From Chaetorhynchus papuensis (lineage: Eukaryota; Chordata; Aves; Passeriformes; Rhipiduridae): a DNA stretch of 64,000 nucleotides. Positions 26,001-40,900 of the stretch are shown here, in pieces. Position 1 is the stretch's first letter. Every line of letters starts with the position of its first letter. The position numbers and the translations under genes were made by a program. The stretch is taken from positions 248,001 to 312,000 of the forward strand of contig VWYX01000725.1 of assembly GCA_013396525.1 (NCBI GenBank). Direction: 5' to 3'. Below the pieces are notes generated by a model, which was not told where the DNA came from, made no database searches, and saw only the letters and a list, made by a program, of their open reading frames with translations.

Positions 26001-29000
26001 AATGCTTCTTTTAAACAAAACACACTCACATCTAGTCATACATGAAGCAGTTTGAAAATGACCCTGTAACTTGCCAGAAAAAACCCAGGCAGTAAAATCT
26101 AAGTGCTTTATGGTAGTAGCACTGATATGCAAAAAAAACCCCTCAAATATACTACAGAATTTGGTTTCTGTTCTATCATTACAAAACTATTTTCCTCCAT
26201 GAATCATGAAACACCCAATGTCCTGTAGGGGCTAGAGTAAGTGAAATTAAAACTCTCTATTTGCTTTAAGAAACTTGCATTTCATTGTATCAATAGATGT
26301 AACAAAGAAGGTCAAATAAGGGAAATCCATGAGAGATGTAACTCATCCTGCTTGAAACTTTCCAAAAGCTCATTATTTTGTTAGATCAAATGAGCTTTCT
26401 CTACAGTCATGGAGTGAAATTTTATGTCAGGTATTGATCTTATACATACTGCCTCACGAACACCACTGAATGACAACCCTCTCCTTTCCCCCAAAAGTCC
26501 TAAACATCAAACTAAAAGCCTTTCATTAGTGGTTCATTTCTTTCACTTTTCCCCTCTGTTCTTAAGTTTCTTCAAAAAAGCAGTCCACTCTCAAGAGGCA
26601 GAACTTAACTTTTTTCTCTTAAAAAGGGAATTCTCAAACAACAAAATCTGCTATCAATCTTAAATGCAGGGTTTCTGCCATTTCTAATCTTCAGCTCAAC
26701 TTCAAATTACATGGAAAATTTACTGCCTTGTCAATCATAGCATACAACACAACGTTTTTGAAAATAAAGAAATGCTAACTAAGAAGAAAAAAAAGTAAGG
26801 CAAAGATGTCCAGCCTGATAGTTTTCCACAGGTCTCTCACTGCACTGAAAATTGTATTTATCAGGTGAAGTTTTAACTTTTTCTCAACAGTGCCAGTTTG
26901 TTCTTAAGCTGCAATTAAAACTTTCATTGACTACCTACATCAAGCAAGTTAGAATCTTGTTGCCCATACCAAATTAATGGAAGGAGGAAAAGGTAATTCC
27001 CAAAAGACAGCAGAAGTTTGGAAAAAAAGGTGGAGGAACAACAAAGCTCAGTATAGTCCGAAAAGCAGCACAGCATGTCCATGAATGTAAAAAATGCTGC
27101 CCCAGAATACAGAACTCTGCATTTCACACTGCAATCACATCTTACAGTTCTGCTGAAACAAAAAGAAAGAAGCAGAACTCGCACAAAATTACTCTAAAGC
27201 AATTAAAACTGTACTATGATTAGCTTGATGCAAAACCAAGCACATCCAAATGTGTAAGATGAAGTGCTCTACTAAAACTAGACCTGAAGGGCTGAGATTC
27301 GACCGCTAAAAAACCTGGGAGCATTCAAAAAATGACTGCACACAGTGCACTCATGTAATATTATTTAGTCTCATTTTCAGTTGTGACTTGTGCACTTACC
27401 CAGAACCAGTGACGTTACTCTTCATTAAAATATATATACAGTAGAGGAAAATGTGTATTGTATTTAAAAACCCCATTTTTTTTTTTGGTAGGTTTAATTT
27501 CTCCAAGGAAGATGAGACTTTTTTTGGGGAAGGGAAAAGGATGGAGATGTAGCATTTTTAACTAATCTGCTCTCACGGAACATGTTCTGGGAATAAGAAT
27601 GCTGGGACTGGTAAAACTCTGCGACCAATCTGTGTCACATATACTACAACACGTACAACTTTGTAACTTACGGAAATGGGGCAATATATTGAATGAAGAG
27701 CATAGTTTCATATATGTCAAAGACTTCCTCCAAGAGTGTTCATTTCTATTTGTTTTTTGTTTTAAGGATGGCTGGTGTCTCCAACATGATCCAAATTAAT
27801 TACTTCAAATGTAATTGTCTTTCTGCGTTCCAAAATGATCATTTAATTGAATTCCATTCCATGTTGAGGATAATAGAAAATAATTAGGATCCAAAGAGAT
27901 AAATACCCAGCATGATATTAGTTAATATGAGAACCTGGAAGACAGTGAAAAAGCCATTAAGTCTCTCTGAAAGGAAACAGAGCTTTCAAATAAATAAGCC
28001 ATCCTTACAGCAGTGTCCAGAGACAGTGAGAATGACAAGTGTACCACATATTCTATAACTAATAGCTAAGGTTTCTAAATGGACAATCTAAATAAATTTC
28101 ACTTTGATTCAGGCCTCTTTCTTGAAAAAGAAAATACTGAAAGTAATTGAAAGCACAGGATACAACCTCACGTGCATGATAAGCATCAAGAACACAGTTC
28201 AGAAACATATCTAAAAATACCTCCAGTAAGAGTAAGAAAGGGGATGTCACTGATTTAGGGGGATTTATATATACAGGTATGCACACACAGGATAAAGGAA
28301 TACTTTTAGGTAATAAATCATCAAAAGTTACTGTATTCTTAAAAATGCAAACCTTGAAAATGGGCAGACTGCAGAAATAGGAAGGTATCTACTAAGTTTT
28401 TTATTAAGAGCGACCCTAAGAGTAACCCTTTAAATGTTACTTGAAACAGTAAATTCTGGAGTGCAGTACGAGTATTAAACACAATTCTCCTTTTCCGAAT
28501 ACGCAGATGAATATGAGAGCACAACAAAGTTTCCAGTGCTTAAAACAGTCTTCAGTATGCAGACAAAATGGAAGCCAGTTACTCAAAGACTACAAAGCCT
28601 GGTGTGAAGAATCCCCTTGGAAATAAAGCTTTTAAAACTTGCTTAAAACCTGGTCATGGCTAAAGATAGCAAAGACAGCTCAACATGAGCCCATGATGTG
28701 GCACCTACACACCAAACAGCAGCACCTTTGAAGATCCTAACCAGAAAATTTTAACCTTTAAAGGTTTAAGTGACACAGAACAAATACAGTTTGGTGGCTC
28801 AATGAATGGCCGATTTGATGGGTTCCAAAAGAATGCCAATGAATTCATCTTGTAACTACTAATTTTCTTCAAATCCGAGAATTAAGCAGTGTCTCTGGCT
28901 AATCAGATGAGACTCTGCTACAAGAGCAAAATCAGATTTGCACAACAGAAAGGAAAACTAACCAACATTTAATAACTACAGCTTCCATAAGAGAAGGATC

Positions 29001-31967
29001 ATATGTTGCTCTGCACTACAACAGGATCTCTATACTGTAGGATGATTGTTCAAGGCATTTTAAAATATGCAAGTGGGAGGCAACCTTAGTGGAGGAGTTT
29101 GAAAACACTCCAGAAAACTCTGAGATGAAAAAAGAGCATACAAGCAGAAACAGTTCTCAAAAAAAAAAAAAAATTACAACTTCTTCTAAGACACAAGTGG
29201 TACAGACTGATGAAGCAGTAGAGTAGAAAATGCCATTAAAAAGTGCATACACAAAATCTGAAAAACTCAAAACTAACTTTACAAACTTAATTCTTGAATC
29301 AGCTTTGGTTTATATAATTTATGACACGTGAAACACACAGAGATGATTGTAAAATACAAGCTTTAAATGCCTGGTATGCCATTCAGGATCCAAGAAACTA
29401 CTACAGAAAGTCAGTAATATTTAGGACCATTTACTTCTAATTACCTTGGCAAAAACTACTTAAGAGGATTTAAGATCAGAATCTTTTTTCCAAACATTTT
29501 TTACTGATTTATGCCCAAACAGTAAAGATCCTTTAGAAAGAAACAAAACTTCTACACATTTTCCATTTGAAGATTTTTACTTTCTCGCCTACAAAATCCT
29601 GATATAAATGAAAAAAAAACTTTAAAGATTTCTTAAATACTTAAATTAATAAAGATGATTTTAATTCTCAACTTATATAATTAAAAAGCATGATAATTAT
29701 TTATCAACATATTGCATGAAAATTCTAGTGCCTAGCAGTCCTTCAGAGCAGCTCAGCAGGACCTACACCTACAAAGGGAGGCTATTGCATTCCTAAATCG
29801 AGCTGTTCCTAAATGGAACTAACTTTATGTAAATTAGCATCTACAGGATTTTATGCAGAGCTTTTATCAACACATTTCTTTTCTTCATTGAAAGTAACGG
29901 TTTCCCTGTAATTGTGGAAACACAACTTTTGGATATGGTATCCAAAGAAAAGGAAAGAGATGGACAGAGAACTCCAGAGCTCTCATATGTAAGCAGGTCC
30001 ATCAATCCTGTTCTATTAAAAATAAGTAATTTAGCATTTATTTGCCTTCTACAGCTACTTAGGAAAACTGGTCCTTAATTTGTCCCCCTTTCTAGGACAG
30101 GGATCAGGAAACAAAACTGAAGTTGCTACTTGAAAGAAAGATCAAGGCATAGATCTGCCACTCCTGAGATAACATACAGGACACCACAGTAAACTGCAAA
30201 TCTTTGAATTACTTCAGTAAGTTACACAGCTGCATTCCCAGCCCTAATTTTCCAGGCCTTTTTTACCTTGAGAGGTACTTCATGCAGGGAGATTAAAACT
30301 TCATGTGATTCAGTATAAAAGATCCAGTGCTTTACAGCTTCCTTCTATGATAGCTTGCAGCGTACTTGAGGAAGTGCACGACCTGAAACCTTTGAGACTG
30401 AAACATCATACTAAAAAATTATTCCAGCCTAGCAAAAATTAACAGTGCTTCCTATCCTAAGACTGTCTTCCTGGCTTCATCGACAGGAGCTGCAAAGACC
30501 AAATGAGATGTTTCACTGCTCATGCAGTCAACCTGACAGTGCTTGAAGCATCGTCAAGAGAAGATAATCAAGAGCTATTAAATACCAGCCCAGCTTTGCT
30601 ATTTTTAGGCAACACTGAACAAAAGAGTTAAAATGAAGCTGACTTGCATGTTCACATCTTTGTATCTAATCAGATGAATCTGTAGTTGCTTTTTTCCCCT
30701 CAGACCTAAAGTTCTTTTATCTTCAACACAAAATTTTTTTAGGGAACTCAGGAGTTAGCCATGCTTATCAGATGAAGGTTAGTTCTCAGCATCTGCTTTT
30801 GTCTCCATTTTTTTTTCCAGTGACATGCTGTTAGGAAATAATTTCTGAGCATTATTACAACTTTGGAGGGAAGGGAAAAAGGAAAAGTCAAGGAAGGAAA
30901 TAAAAATAAAAGGAAGGAGAAGAGAAAACAAAATCAAAGTGGGAGCATTACCACATTAGGACAGCATGGCCTGTCAAAGTGACAGCATGACCAATGACTG
31001 CTGTTTTGGCAGTAACAAAAGAAAGCAACTTTGCTTCAATTTGACCCATTCTCGAGTACTACATGCTTTGTATGGGATATCTTCTTAACGTGCACACTTC
31101 CCCTGTGCACGCCGAAGAAACTACATCTGGGTACTACAATGGGAAACACAGAAGAGAGCCATTCAATTAAAACCATCCCAAAACACTGGGCTGCGTCTAT
31201 GAAACAGTGAATGAGTACATGCTACCATAATTACTCTTCGTGGAGGACATCCCCTGTGCATGCAAATACATAATCTAATCTCTTCTCACTGAGTAGAAAA
31301 AGGGGAAAAGAAAAAAACCCCACAAACCACAAATCTACACACAAACCTTCTCTGAGAGACATTAATTTGCAGTCAACCATACTGTGTAACCTGTACCACT
31401 CTCTCCACCCACAGCAGAATGGGCCTTAAGTGCCTGGTACTTTCACCTGCCAGGTTTGGTGCCTGATGCTACTGTTGGAGTCACTGCATTACCCTTGTCT
31501 ATTGTCCACCTCTTCAATCACACCTGCAGTAGGTCTCATTTAAGTACTGCATAGGTCAGTATGTGGGGCTTGGACTAGATAACCTTTGAAGGCTCCTTCC
31601 AACCCAAACTGTTCCACAATGTTCCAAACAGGTCCTCTGACTTGATCCACTTTGGTACCTTCTGTGTCTGGTACGAGGGGACTTCACAATATCTAACCCT
31701 GTGAATTTGAAGGTAGGTCATCTATACTCAGCCCCGACACCATGGCAAGTGTCTTCTTAAATAAATTAAGAACACACTTATAAAAAGCATGGTGTGAATC
31801 TCCAAATTCACTAACTTTTTTAATATCTTCAATAAACCCCACAGTTCTGTTTACCATCTGCACCACACAGAAAAAAATAGTCTTAAATGTCACAGATGAA
31901 GCACATAGGGGACTATGACATTTAATTTTTTAGAAAGCCAAACCTGAGCCAAGAAATGAGCTAAGTA

Positions 31968-31999
<32 letters not shown>

Positions 32000-34900
32000 T
32001 ACTCAAATACAGTAAAAGGCTCCAGGCTCCACAATTCCTACAACATCAAGAAAAACAGAGGGGCTTCTATAAATATTTATTACAGAAGATTTGGTTATAA
32101 TCATCTTAGAAAACACAGCAATTGTTGGGTTAATAATTAAGTTAACTGGGTTAGTGATGTCCAAGAACTTTCAGTTGGGTGTTAATAATTAATATCTTAA
32201 AACACCCCAAAAGACATCACTTTCAAAGAAATTAAGATGTTTAAGACCCAAGAAAAATTTCCAGAATACTAGTGTACAATGTACCTTACACATGCACACA
32301 TTTCACAAGCCTTGAAAAAAGCAGAAACTTGCCATTTATCCAAGTGTTCATCAATCCCCACCATTCTCAACTACATTGCTCAAAATTCCCTCTATTTTAA
32401 TAATATAAATCAAGAAATAAGAAAAGGATTTTTCAGTCAGGAAGTTAATACTATGCTTATTTATATGAAATAAAACCAAAAGGAACATTTATTTTTTTTT
32501 AAAGTCATTGCAAGTGTTGATTGGCATAAACAGTTTCCTACCCTGTCTTTCTGCCTTATGCACTTATTTTATTCTACATATATTACAAAAACCCTCCCCT
32601 ATCTCTCAAAATGTTCCCAGAAATTAAATTGGCAGAAATTTTCCTAGGGCTGCCAGAACTCCTGTCCAAAGTTTGAGTGGGCCAAAAACAAATGAAGAAA
32701 TGAAGCAGGGCTCTTTTTTTTTTTCCCCCCTCCTAATTTCTCTCCTTAATTTGCTTTATTTTCTTAGCAAATGGTGCCTATCAACCCGTTAGAAAATCAA
32801 TCAACCAAACTCATCCCGACAACTCAGCAGTCAAGACTCCTGTAGTCCCCATATCTTGACAAATTTAACAATCCAGGGAATAATTCCTTTTAGGCCTTCC
32901 CAATCTCCAATACTTTGTTTGCTTGCAAATGCACCTTGAAATATTTTATGTTTTCAAACCTCCTTAAATCAAGCAGCTAAAGTTCTTAGACATCACTAAG
33001 TGCTCGAATAACTAAATTTCAAATCAGACTTCACATGAAACAATCAATACGCATTTAAAGACAATAAATCAGGACTGTGGATCTGTCAATGGATCTACTG
33101 AAATTGCTACACCTGACTCATGAATAGAGATTATATATATACAGATAGATATCCACATGTACTATCATTCCTATCTATGCTAACCAGAAGAGCAACTATA
33201 CCAATATGTTTGGTTTTTTTCACTGAGGAACCTTTATTTTAGTTTTTTTATTTATTTCGAGGATGTAAGTTTCTTAGATATGCATGGTTTACTTTCACTT
33301 CCTCCATTTAGTACCTGAATGCTGAGCATATGAAGCCTGACTTTTAGCCAAATTGGGCTGTGTTCCAGAGAGGCAAAGATTTATTAGAAATCAAGTACTC
33401 AAGAATTAAAAAAATAAACTGTTCCATTTCACTCCAGACACAATCTCTACCCTTATCATATCAAATTAAGTAATAGTGGTCATCACTACAACATTAAATT
33501 CTATCAGACGCAAATGGAATTCATATTCAGGCAGTTCTTAAGTGCCATAATTTTGTAGTAATCAAGCAGAAACAAAGTCAGCCCAACATTTACTAACAGA
33601 CTTAATAAGGGATCTTTGTTGTATCCTGATAACTGTACGTGAAGTATATATTAAGAAATGATAAATTCCCCTGCTCTGTGCTTTTTACTGTATGAAGTAT
33701 TCTGTTTCAGTGATCCATAGTCTAAATATTTGTTTACATCTGCTCCAGTACCTTGAGAAAATCTGTGTAGCTGGAAGCAAGAATATGAAGTAAATTACAT
33801 ACTTCACTGAAATTTTCTATTACTGCTATTTGGCCAAGAAATAATAGAAACACAACATACTGTGCTATAATAATCACTATTTGAAATCCTGATTCTGTGG
33901 TAAGTTACAGTGTTTGTTTTAGGATAGTGTATTTTAAATACTTAGTTTCTAATTAAAATAGAGAGTACTATAACAGTAACTGTGAATTATTAACCTAAAT
34001 TTATGAAAGCTTAGAGATGATTGATAACACCAAGTACACATGCAAATTTCATCTGATCATAATCTAGCATTTTACAATGTTAAAAAAGGTTTCTTAAAAC
34101 AATAATTTGTTCCTGCTATCTTACACAACCAATACAGACAGATTTTTTAATGGTCAGTAAAATCTACCTTCCATTAATTCATCAGTTTCATTTTTCTCTG
34201 ATGTAATAACTGCAGCAACTATTTCCCTGACAAAAAGGAATCAGCTTTGTAACAAAAGAGCAAGGTAAGTATACAATGGGTATTTTGAAAAGGTCATTGA
34301 ACTTGTCACAGTTACGACCTGACATGCCCAACCTTCAAGAATCACACATCAATCTCTGATGTCACCAAAATTTCCTAAGTAAAACCAACAATCTTTTTTT
34401 TGAAATTGTTGCTAGATACCATGTGAAGCAAACCCAAAATACATCAAGTATGTATAGGAAATTTTTAAACACGTCTCCGCTATGTAGCTGTCAGTTTCCA
34501 CACAGCAACTACGAAGACAGATGTGCTCTGTGACAATGCCCTAGCAGAGCACTAGAAAATTTAAATTTAAGATCACACTACAATACTGCTTCAGGTATTT
34601 TAAAGATTCAAATGTAAAAGGTCAGAGTATTGAAATGAACTGCTTTCAGTCCTCTTTGAAGGTTAAGTCACGTTGTTCAATAGTCCCCTATTTCTGAAAA
34701 AGAGCTGGCATTTCGATAATCTTGTGTATGAAAACCAACACCATATGGGAAACCACACTCAAAAAGGAGTGTGTCAGTGGATCCTCTGTGTGTCCTTCTT
34801 GAAAATAACTGGCAAAAACACCAACCCCAAATGTAAGCTAAGAGAGCACAATAAAAGCACTCTATAATAGTAACAAAACAACCAAGTAGCTGTGGTTTTA

Positions 34901-37900
34901 CTCAGCTAAATAAACTTTGGAGTCTTCCTTTGAACTTCATCATGTAAGAACACAGGAGTGACACGAAAGGAGGAAACACTGAAGAGACTGTACAGTATGG
35001 GACAGAAACTACAAGACATCCTTAAATAATGTCAAAAACCCTCACACTGGCTATGAGTAGGTAAGAAGGAAAAGAAGATGTGACAGTGCTGCTCTCGACC
35101 ACTTAAAATTTCAATGCTTTGCATATTAAGCAAAGTTCTTTTTAATGACTTTTTCTATATCCAGTAAAATTAAGGATATTTAACATTTACACCATTTAAA
35201 AAACTGGGCAACAATAATTCATTTTTAACTGCAGAGACTTCCCACAAAGCTGCTAACTCATGTCAACGCACACAAGAAGCCTGGGGCATGTCTTTTCCTA
35301 TGACTGGATGGCTTTGGAAAAAGCTCTGCTGGCTTCTACTGAATGAAGCCATTTTTACCTACAGCATACGATTAAATTTTGTAAAAAATAAATAAATAGA
35401 AAGTATTGCTGTATACATCATCTAATGCATTTTTATCATAACACAGATATCTGCATGAATCAACATCAGTTGCGTACACAAAAAATCTTAATCGAGTGTT
35501 TTTAAATCATGGTAAATATCTGACATTTGTGCTGGTTTCCTGCTGAACTGAAGCTCAAGATAGCTGCAAATTGCTTGAATTAGTATGGAGACACAAATTT
35601 GAAAATAACATGAGGAATAAAATTTCCTTTGTGAAAGCAAAATGTTTGGTTACAACAGGAAACCTAATCAAAGGAATAAGATGTGATAAGCTGCCACACC
35701 TGTATGAACCATATATGCTTAAAAAACAAGACACTGTTAAAGAATAACTAGAACATTTTCAGGTGAATATTAACTGGCTAAACTGTTTCAATTCATTCTC
35801 CTTGAACAAGTACAAATTCAAACTATAAATGCCCCCTAAGTATTTTTTCTACATAGATTTAATTCTGTTTATATCTTTACTAGCTTCGGGAAGAGACTAC
35901 ATAATTTCGTTTTAAAATAACAACAGAAAAACCTTGGAACTTCTGGATTTTATTCCTGTAACTGGGTTGTTTGTTTTGAAGCTAATCAAAAGCATATTTG
36001 CTCCACATACACCTAACTTCACAGAGAAAAAGAAGCAAAATAGCTGAATGTAAATGTATTCAGAAATCTGGCGGGTTTTGATTTTGTTGCTGACTTTTTC
36101 TTTTCCTTTAAGAATTAAGTTAGCTTTCTTACAAAATAAAACCCTTTTCTTTCCCCCAAAGAAAAAAATCACAATGTTTAACATAAAAATTTCAAGGAAT
36201 TAGTACTAATTCCTGGTGTGATCTAGCACAAAATGATTCACTTTGTGTGAAAAAATGCAATCCATATACAGATATGTAATGAAATTATCCACATTATAAA
36301 CTGGCAAATTAGGATATTTGGAAACCAAAGCTTTTTATATTATTAATAAACATTAACTCATTTCTATTATCACACTACCTTCACTTGGTTCTTACTTCAG
36401 AACCAAAGTACCAGACCAAATCTGCATGCTCTTTCCAAGGTGTCAGGAAAAGGAATGAAGTTGGGGCTTTCCAAAGAAAACCAAATAGAACCCCAAAAAT
36501 ACAAATGGAAGAGACTTTCCCCCACTAAATCTTACATAACTTCTTCTCATGCTACAATTCCAGCATTACAATCATTAGTGTCTTCACCTGATCATTCAAA
36601 AAACCCCAGCTAACCAACTAATTAAAAAAAAAAGCACCACCCCATACCCCAAAAAATCCCACAATTCAAAACAAAAGAATTCCCACCAAACAAACAAAAA
36701 AGAAACAACATAAAAATCGACAATGCTCCTGCTTTCCCCCAAATACATCCCCCCTTCTCTCCCCAGCTTTTGGAACACATCTTCACACAACGTTAAAATT
36801 AAACTCCTATCTCTTTCATTCAAAGACACAACCCCTGCCACATGCTGCTTTCATACCTGCTAAGGGTTCCCAACATGACAATGAAAGAGTATTTATTTCA
36901 AGGGTAATATAAAAGTCATAGCAATAGCCTGGATGACATTAAGGAAATATCCATAAGTAATTTCCTTATGCTCCTTTTAATCTTCAAAGGTTTTATACAA
37001 ACTTCTCAAGTTAGTAGAACTACAGTGTGCTAAGAAAAGATGTAATTAATGTCTTGAGCTGTTCTGCACTAATGTATCCAGATAACATTTTATTTAAAGT
37101 ACTCTTTAGAGAAGTCTCTTTAAAAAAAAAAACTTCCACTTAGATCCTTCAACTTCACTTAAAGTGAACAGACTAAAGAAAAAAAAACACATGAAGTGTC
37201 CTTTTACTTTGGGATTTTAACACCTCCATAAAATACATAGATATATAAAGTGCCTCATACACAGTCATCAGTTTCATAATGTTAAAATATGCTTGGAGTA
37301 ACACTCAGCAAAATGAAATCATACATGGCACAAGTATTTTTCATGCTCCTGCTTACAAGCCTTCTAGTTTTGGCACCATATGTCAAGTTTCCATGGAATT
37401 TAACAAAAAAAAAGCAAAAAAGCAGCCAATTAATCTTTCCTACAGGTTTCAACCAAAGGAAAAAAAAAAAATCACCCACCCGTACGTGTAATCTTAAAAA
37501 CTGCATCACGAAACCAAAGAACCCAAACTTGGTTCAGCAGGTCTAACTGTCAAGGGCCAACACAAAAATGACTAATCATTTACTGAACTATAACTACTCA
37601 ACTGTGAGGACAGCCTGTTTCAAGTGCTAAAATCCGAAGATTAACAACCACATGTACGTAAAAATTAACAGGTATATTAACTTTCCAGATGCATCCATTC
37701 AAATAAGTTTTGTAAACATTTACCTGTATCCAAGCGCTTTACAGGGGACTCATCATCAACCTCAGAATCTCCACATGCACTCCTTGATCTTTTCCTTGGG
37801 TGCAGAAGTGTCTCCAACCTTGGAAGGACTACAGACAAAAAGGTTTTGGTCCCTAGCTGTGGAGAAGTTGGCTGGGTTTCAGTGTTCTTTGCAGACTTTT

Positions 37901-40900
37901 GGGGGCTTATACTTTTCGATTTGCAGAAGAGAATGGATGTACGTCTGTTTACATCAGTTGATGACTCAGCTACAGCAGAAACAGTCGACTCATTGAGATT
38001 ACTGTCAAGTAAGTGTTCTGGAGTGTGTCCATTTATTTCTTTCTGAATGGAAGTGCTATATAATTCATTATCAAATTTTACTCTTTTGTAAAGCTTACTC
38101 TGCTCTGGATTGAGTTCTACTGGTTTGAGGGTTGGTGGTTCTGAATTAGTCTCCAAGTTTGAAGGAAGAGGTAATGCATCTGATGGTTCAAGTTTAGGGG
38201 GAGATTTATCTCCTGAAAAAATTATAAATAGAGTGTGATTTTTGAAAACCTGTAGTTATAAAGTCTATTATAAAACTCACTATAAATGTGCAGCCCACCA
38301 AATAAATTGTTGTCTGGAAACAAAGCATAACATTTTAAAAACAAAACTTGTCTAGCAGCAGTCTGTCCTAGTTAGTAGTTCCTACTTTTATACTGGGAAT
38401 GTAACAGGGGTAGAAAAGAAAATGTTTATAGTTGGTGTTAACAATTTATACCTGGATAAGTACTTTTTTCTTCTCATGCAGTTAGTTTCATTAACTAAAA
38501 GCTACAGAATCTATTTTTTCATTAGAAAGTTGGGGCGGTGGATCATTATCGTTAAATGCAATTATACTGCCATTCAAGTAAAATTTTTGATAATATACAT
38601 TTTAATCTATTTCACCTTATCAATATTCACCTTACCTGCCTATGAAAAATTTTATCAGATAACCAATTAAAAAAAAAATATATTTGTAACCTATTCTACT
38701 TCAGTGAACTAAAATGTGTTACAAAATCTACACAAGGGCATGATTTGTAAAGCTGTTTTACAGTTGTGACCAGAAGTTTTATCTACCAAAAGGAAAAAGT
38801 AATAAAAAATGGGGGAGAAAAACCCAACAGCCCCAAAATCTTGCAGCTTGATTAGCCACTAGTTGACAAATAACACAATTCACAATACAGACTTGATAGG
38901 AGAGATGAGAAAAACCACCCTCTATCGTTTATCTCCAGGCCCCTTCCCCCACTGCATTTTAATTTTTTAAATTTGATCATGTCCCACTCAATTTCCCTAA
39001 ATCCATGCTGGGAAGAGACAATAGAGAGATGACAGTGAGTGTATAAAAGTAGTTTCAGTTTTTCATCGCAAGTAATGGGAAAGAAAATAAACATTCTACT
39101 ATTGCAGCATTCCCTGATACAAACAGAAGGATATCCTAACCCATAATTATCAACTCAAAAAGATGTTAAAACCCTTCTAGCTTCCAAAATATAAGAAAGA
39201 CAATACTTATTCTAGAGTAACTGTATAACGCCAATGTACTATTTATGCTACCACATAACATATTTAAACTAAGTTAAATTTTCTATGCCACCTGAAGAAA
39301 GGTATAAAACCCCCAAGAATTTGAGTTCTCCATTTGCAGTCTGTGTTGTTTGGTTTTGGCCCAGCAATGTTCACTTGGAAGTCAATGACTTCTAAGTGCA
39401 GAAAAATCTCTACTCTGTTGTTTAAGATTTAATCAAACAATAGCATAGTTCATATTAAAAATACCTATTTTTACAATACAGTGGGACTGCGCTCACAACA
39501 TTTGAAGGCACACAGGTATTAGAATTGGTAACTAATATTTCAGAAAAATGAGAGAATGAAATGTACAGTCAGATAAGCACATTTAAACTACCAGCAATCA
39601 AAAAATCCTGTAGTTTAGAATCTCCAAGGTGACTTTCTTTGTGAACAAATTCTGATTTCTTACAAGTAATTAGAAAATATTCAAAAGAAGATTTAAGAAC
39701 CTAAAACCACTTGAGAATTATTTAGAAATAAAACCTAAATTTCATGGGGTTATTCTGGTACTGTATTTTTCACATGATCCAAGACTGGAAACTGAATTGC
39801 AAGGGGCTAATTCACAGCTCTACCAAAGTCAACTCCTGTAGAGATCCTGGGCACAGGATTCTAACACTTTTCTTATCTTTTTTTGGGCTGTTTTCTTTAC
39901 TCCTCTATGTATCTTCCATTTGAGAACTGAAATTTGAACTAATTATTATTACTCTTCACTAGATCAGAACTACAACAATACCAATCAACCCTGGATCATG
40001 CCTTTCATTATGTTTTATTTAAAAAGCTGTAATATACTGTAAATATAAGAAAACAGCTACTGCTCACTTTGGAGTATTTTTTTCACAAAAAATAGCTGAG
40101 GTGAAAGGCTGTGGCATAAAAATGTTAAGCTACAAATAAAAAAAGTTGTGGATTCATTTGCTGCCAAAACCCACATTCCAAAAAAAATATATTTAATGCC
40201 ATCATCACTTGAAAATTAAAAAAATACTCAAATTAAAAAAACCCAATCGTTAAAATATTTTGAGAACACTTAAAAGCCTCAGAACAAGATAATGGGCTGA
40301 TTCATGTACGCTTTTTCTACCAATGCTCAAATCTCCAGCAAGTTCTATGTTTGTAATTAAACACTAAGTTGCTGTTTGAATGGCAGTTAAGGACAATCAT
40401 TTTATTGACTTCACCTTTCAAAAATTTTGAGAGCAACAAGCTGCAACAGATAGAGACTATTTTATTTATTACCGTGCTTCCACTTTCCCTTGAGCTCTTT
40501 CCTCCTCCTATTCAATGCACTTATGCAAAAATGAAACCCATTTCTAACTGTCCTAAAGAAAAAGTTTAGTTTCTTAGAGTTAATAATGAAACGAAGTCAA
40601 TAGAATTCTTATTTGAGTGACACATTTTCTTTGCATCATTTAAAAATGAGCAATAAAAACCTCAGAAACTTATTTAAAAGCTAAAAATGCAAATATGATG
40701 TTCAACTGAAATATGAAGCTAGTCCTTCTAGCACACTGTTCTCATTGAAATCAATGGCAATTAGCCAACAGTAGATGCAGTTCTGAGACAAATGTTTAGA
40801 GGAGGAAGAGAAGCAAAAGGGGAAGAGCTGGGTAGATACAGCTGACTTGATTCTACGTGAAATTTTTTAAGTCTTATCAATAGTCAGCTTTATTTAAAAT

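Larger units (their letters stand above)
22660..37723 (-). other. BRD1 intron W6-W7, the longest complete intron here
   Basis: A 15.1-kb intron with a gtaaat donor and a tgctgcag acceptor. It contains one full LTR (25176-25738), a short CR1 tail (31565-31625) and an A26 run (31970-31995). The remaining roughly 14 kb shows no recognisable repeat, exon or RNA gene. Confidence 0.85.

Noticed and set aside
33130..33165. AT-rich, weakly palindromic stretch (ATATATATAC/GATAGATAT) as a possible hairpin RNA
   Set aside because: It is simple-sequence DNA with no miRNA-like arm pairing that I could support.
37677..37723. Extension of the W6 open frame past the donor
   Set aside because: It is read-through after a consensus gtaaat donor. 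Joining to W7 restores conserved BRD1 sequence (DTGLSNGFG).
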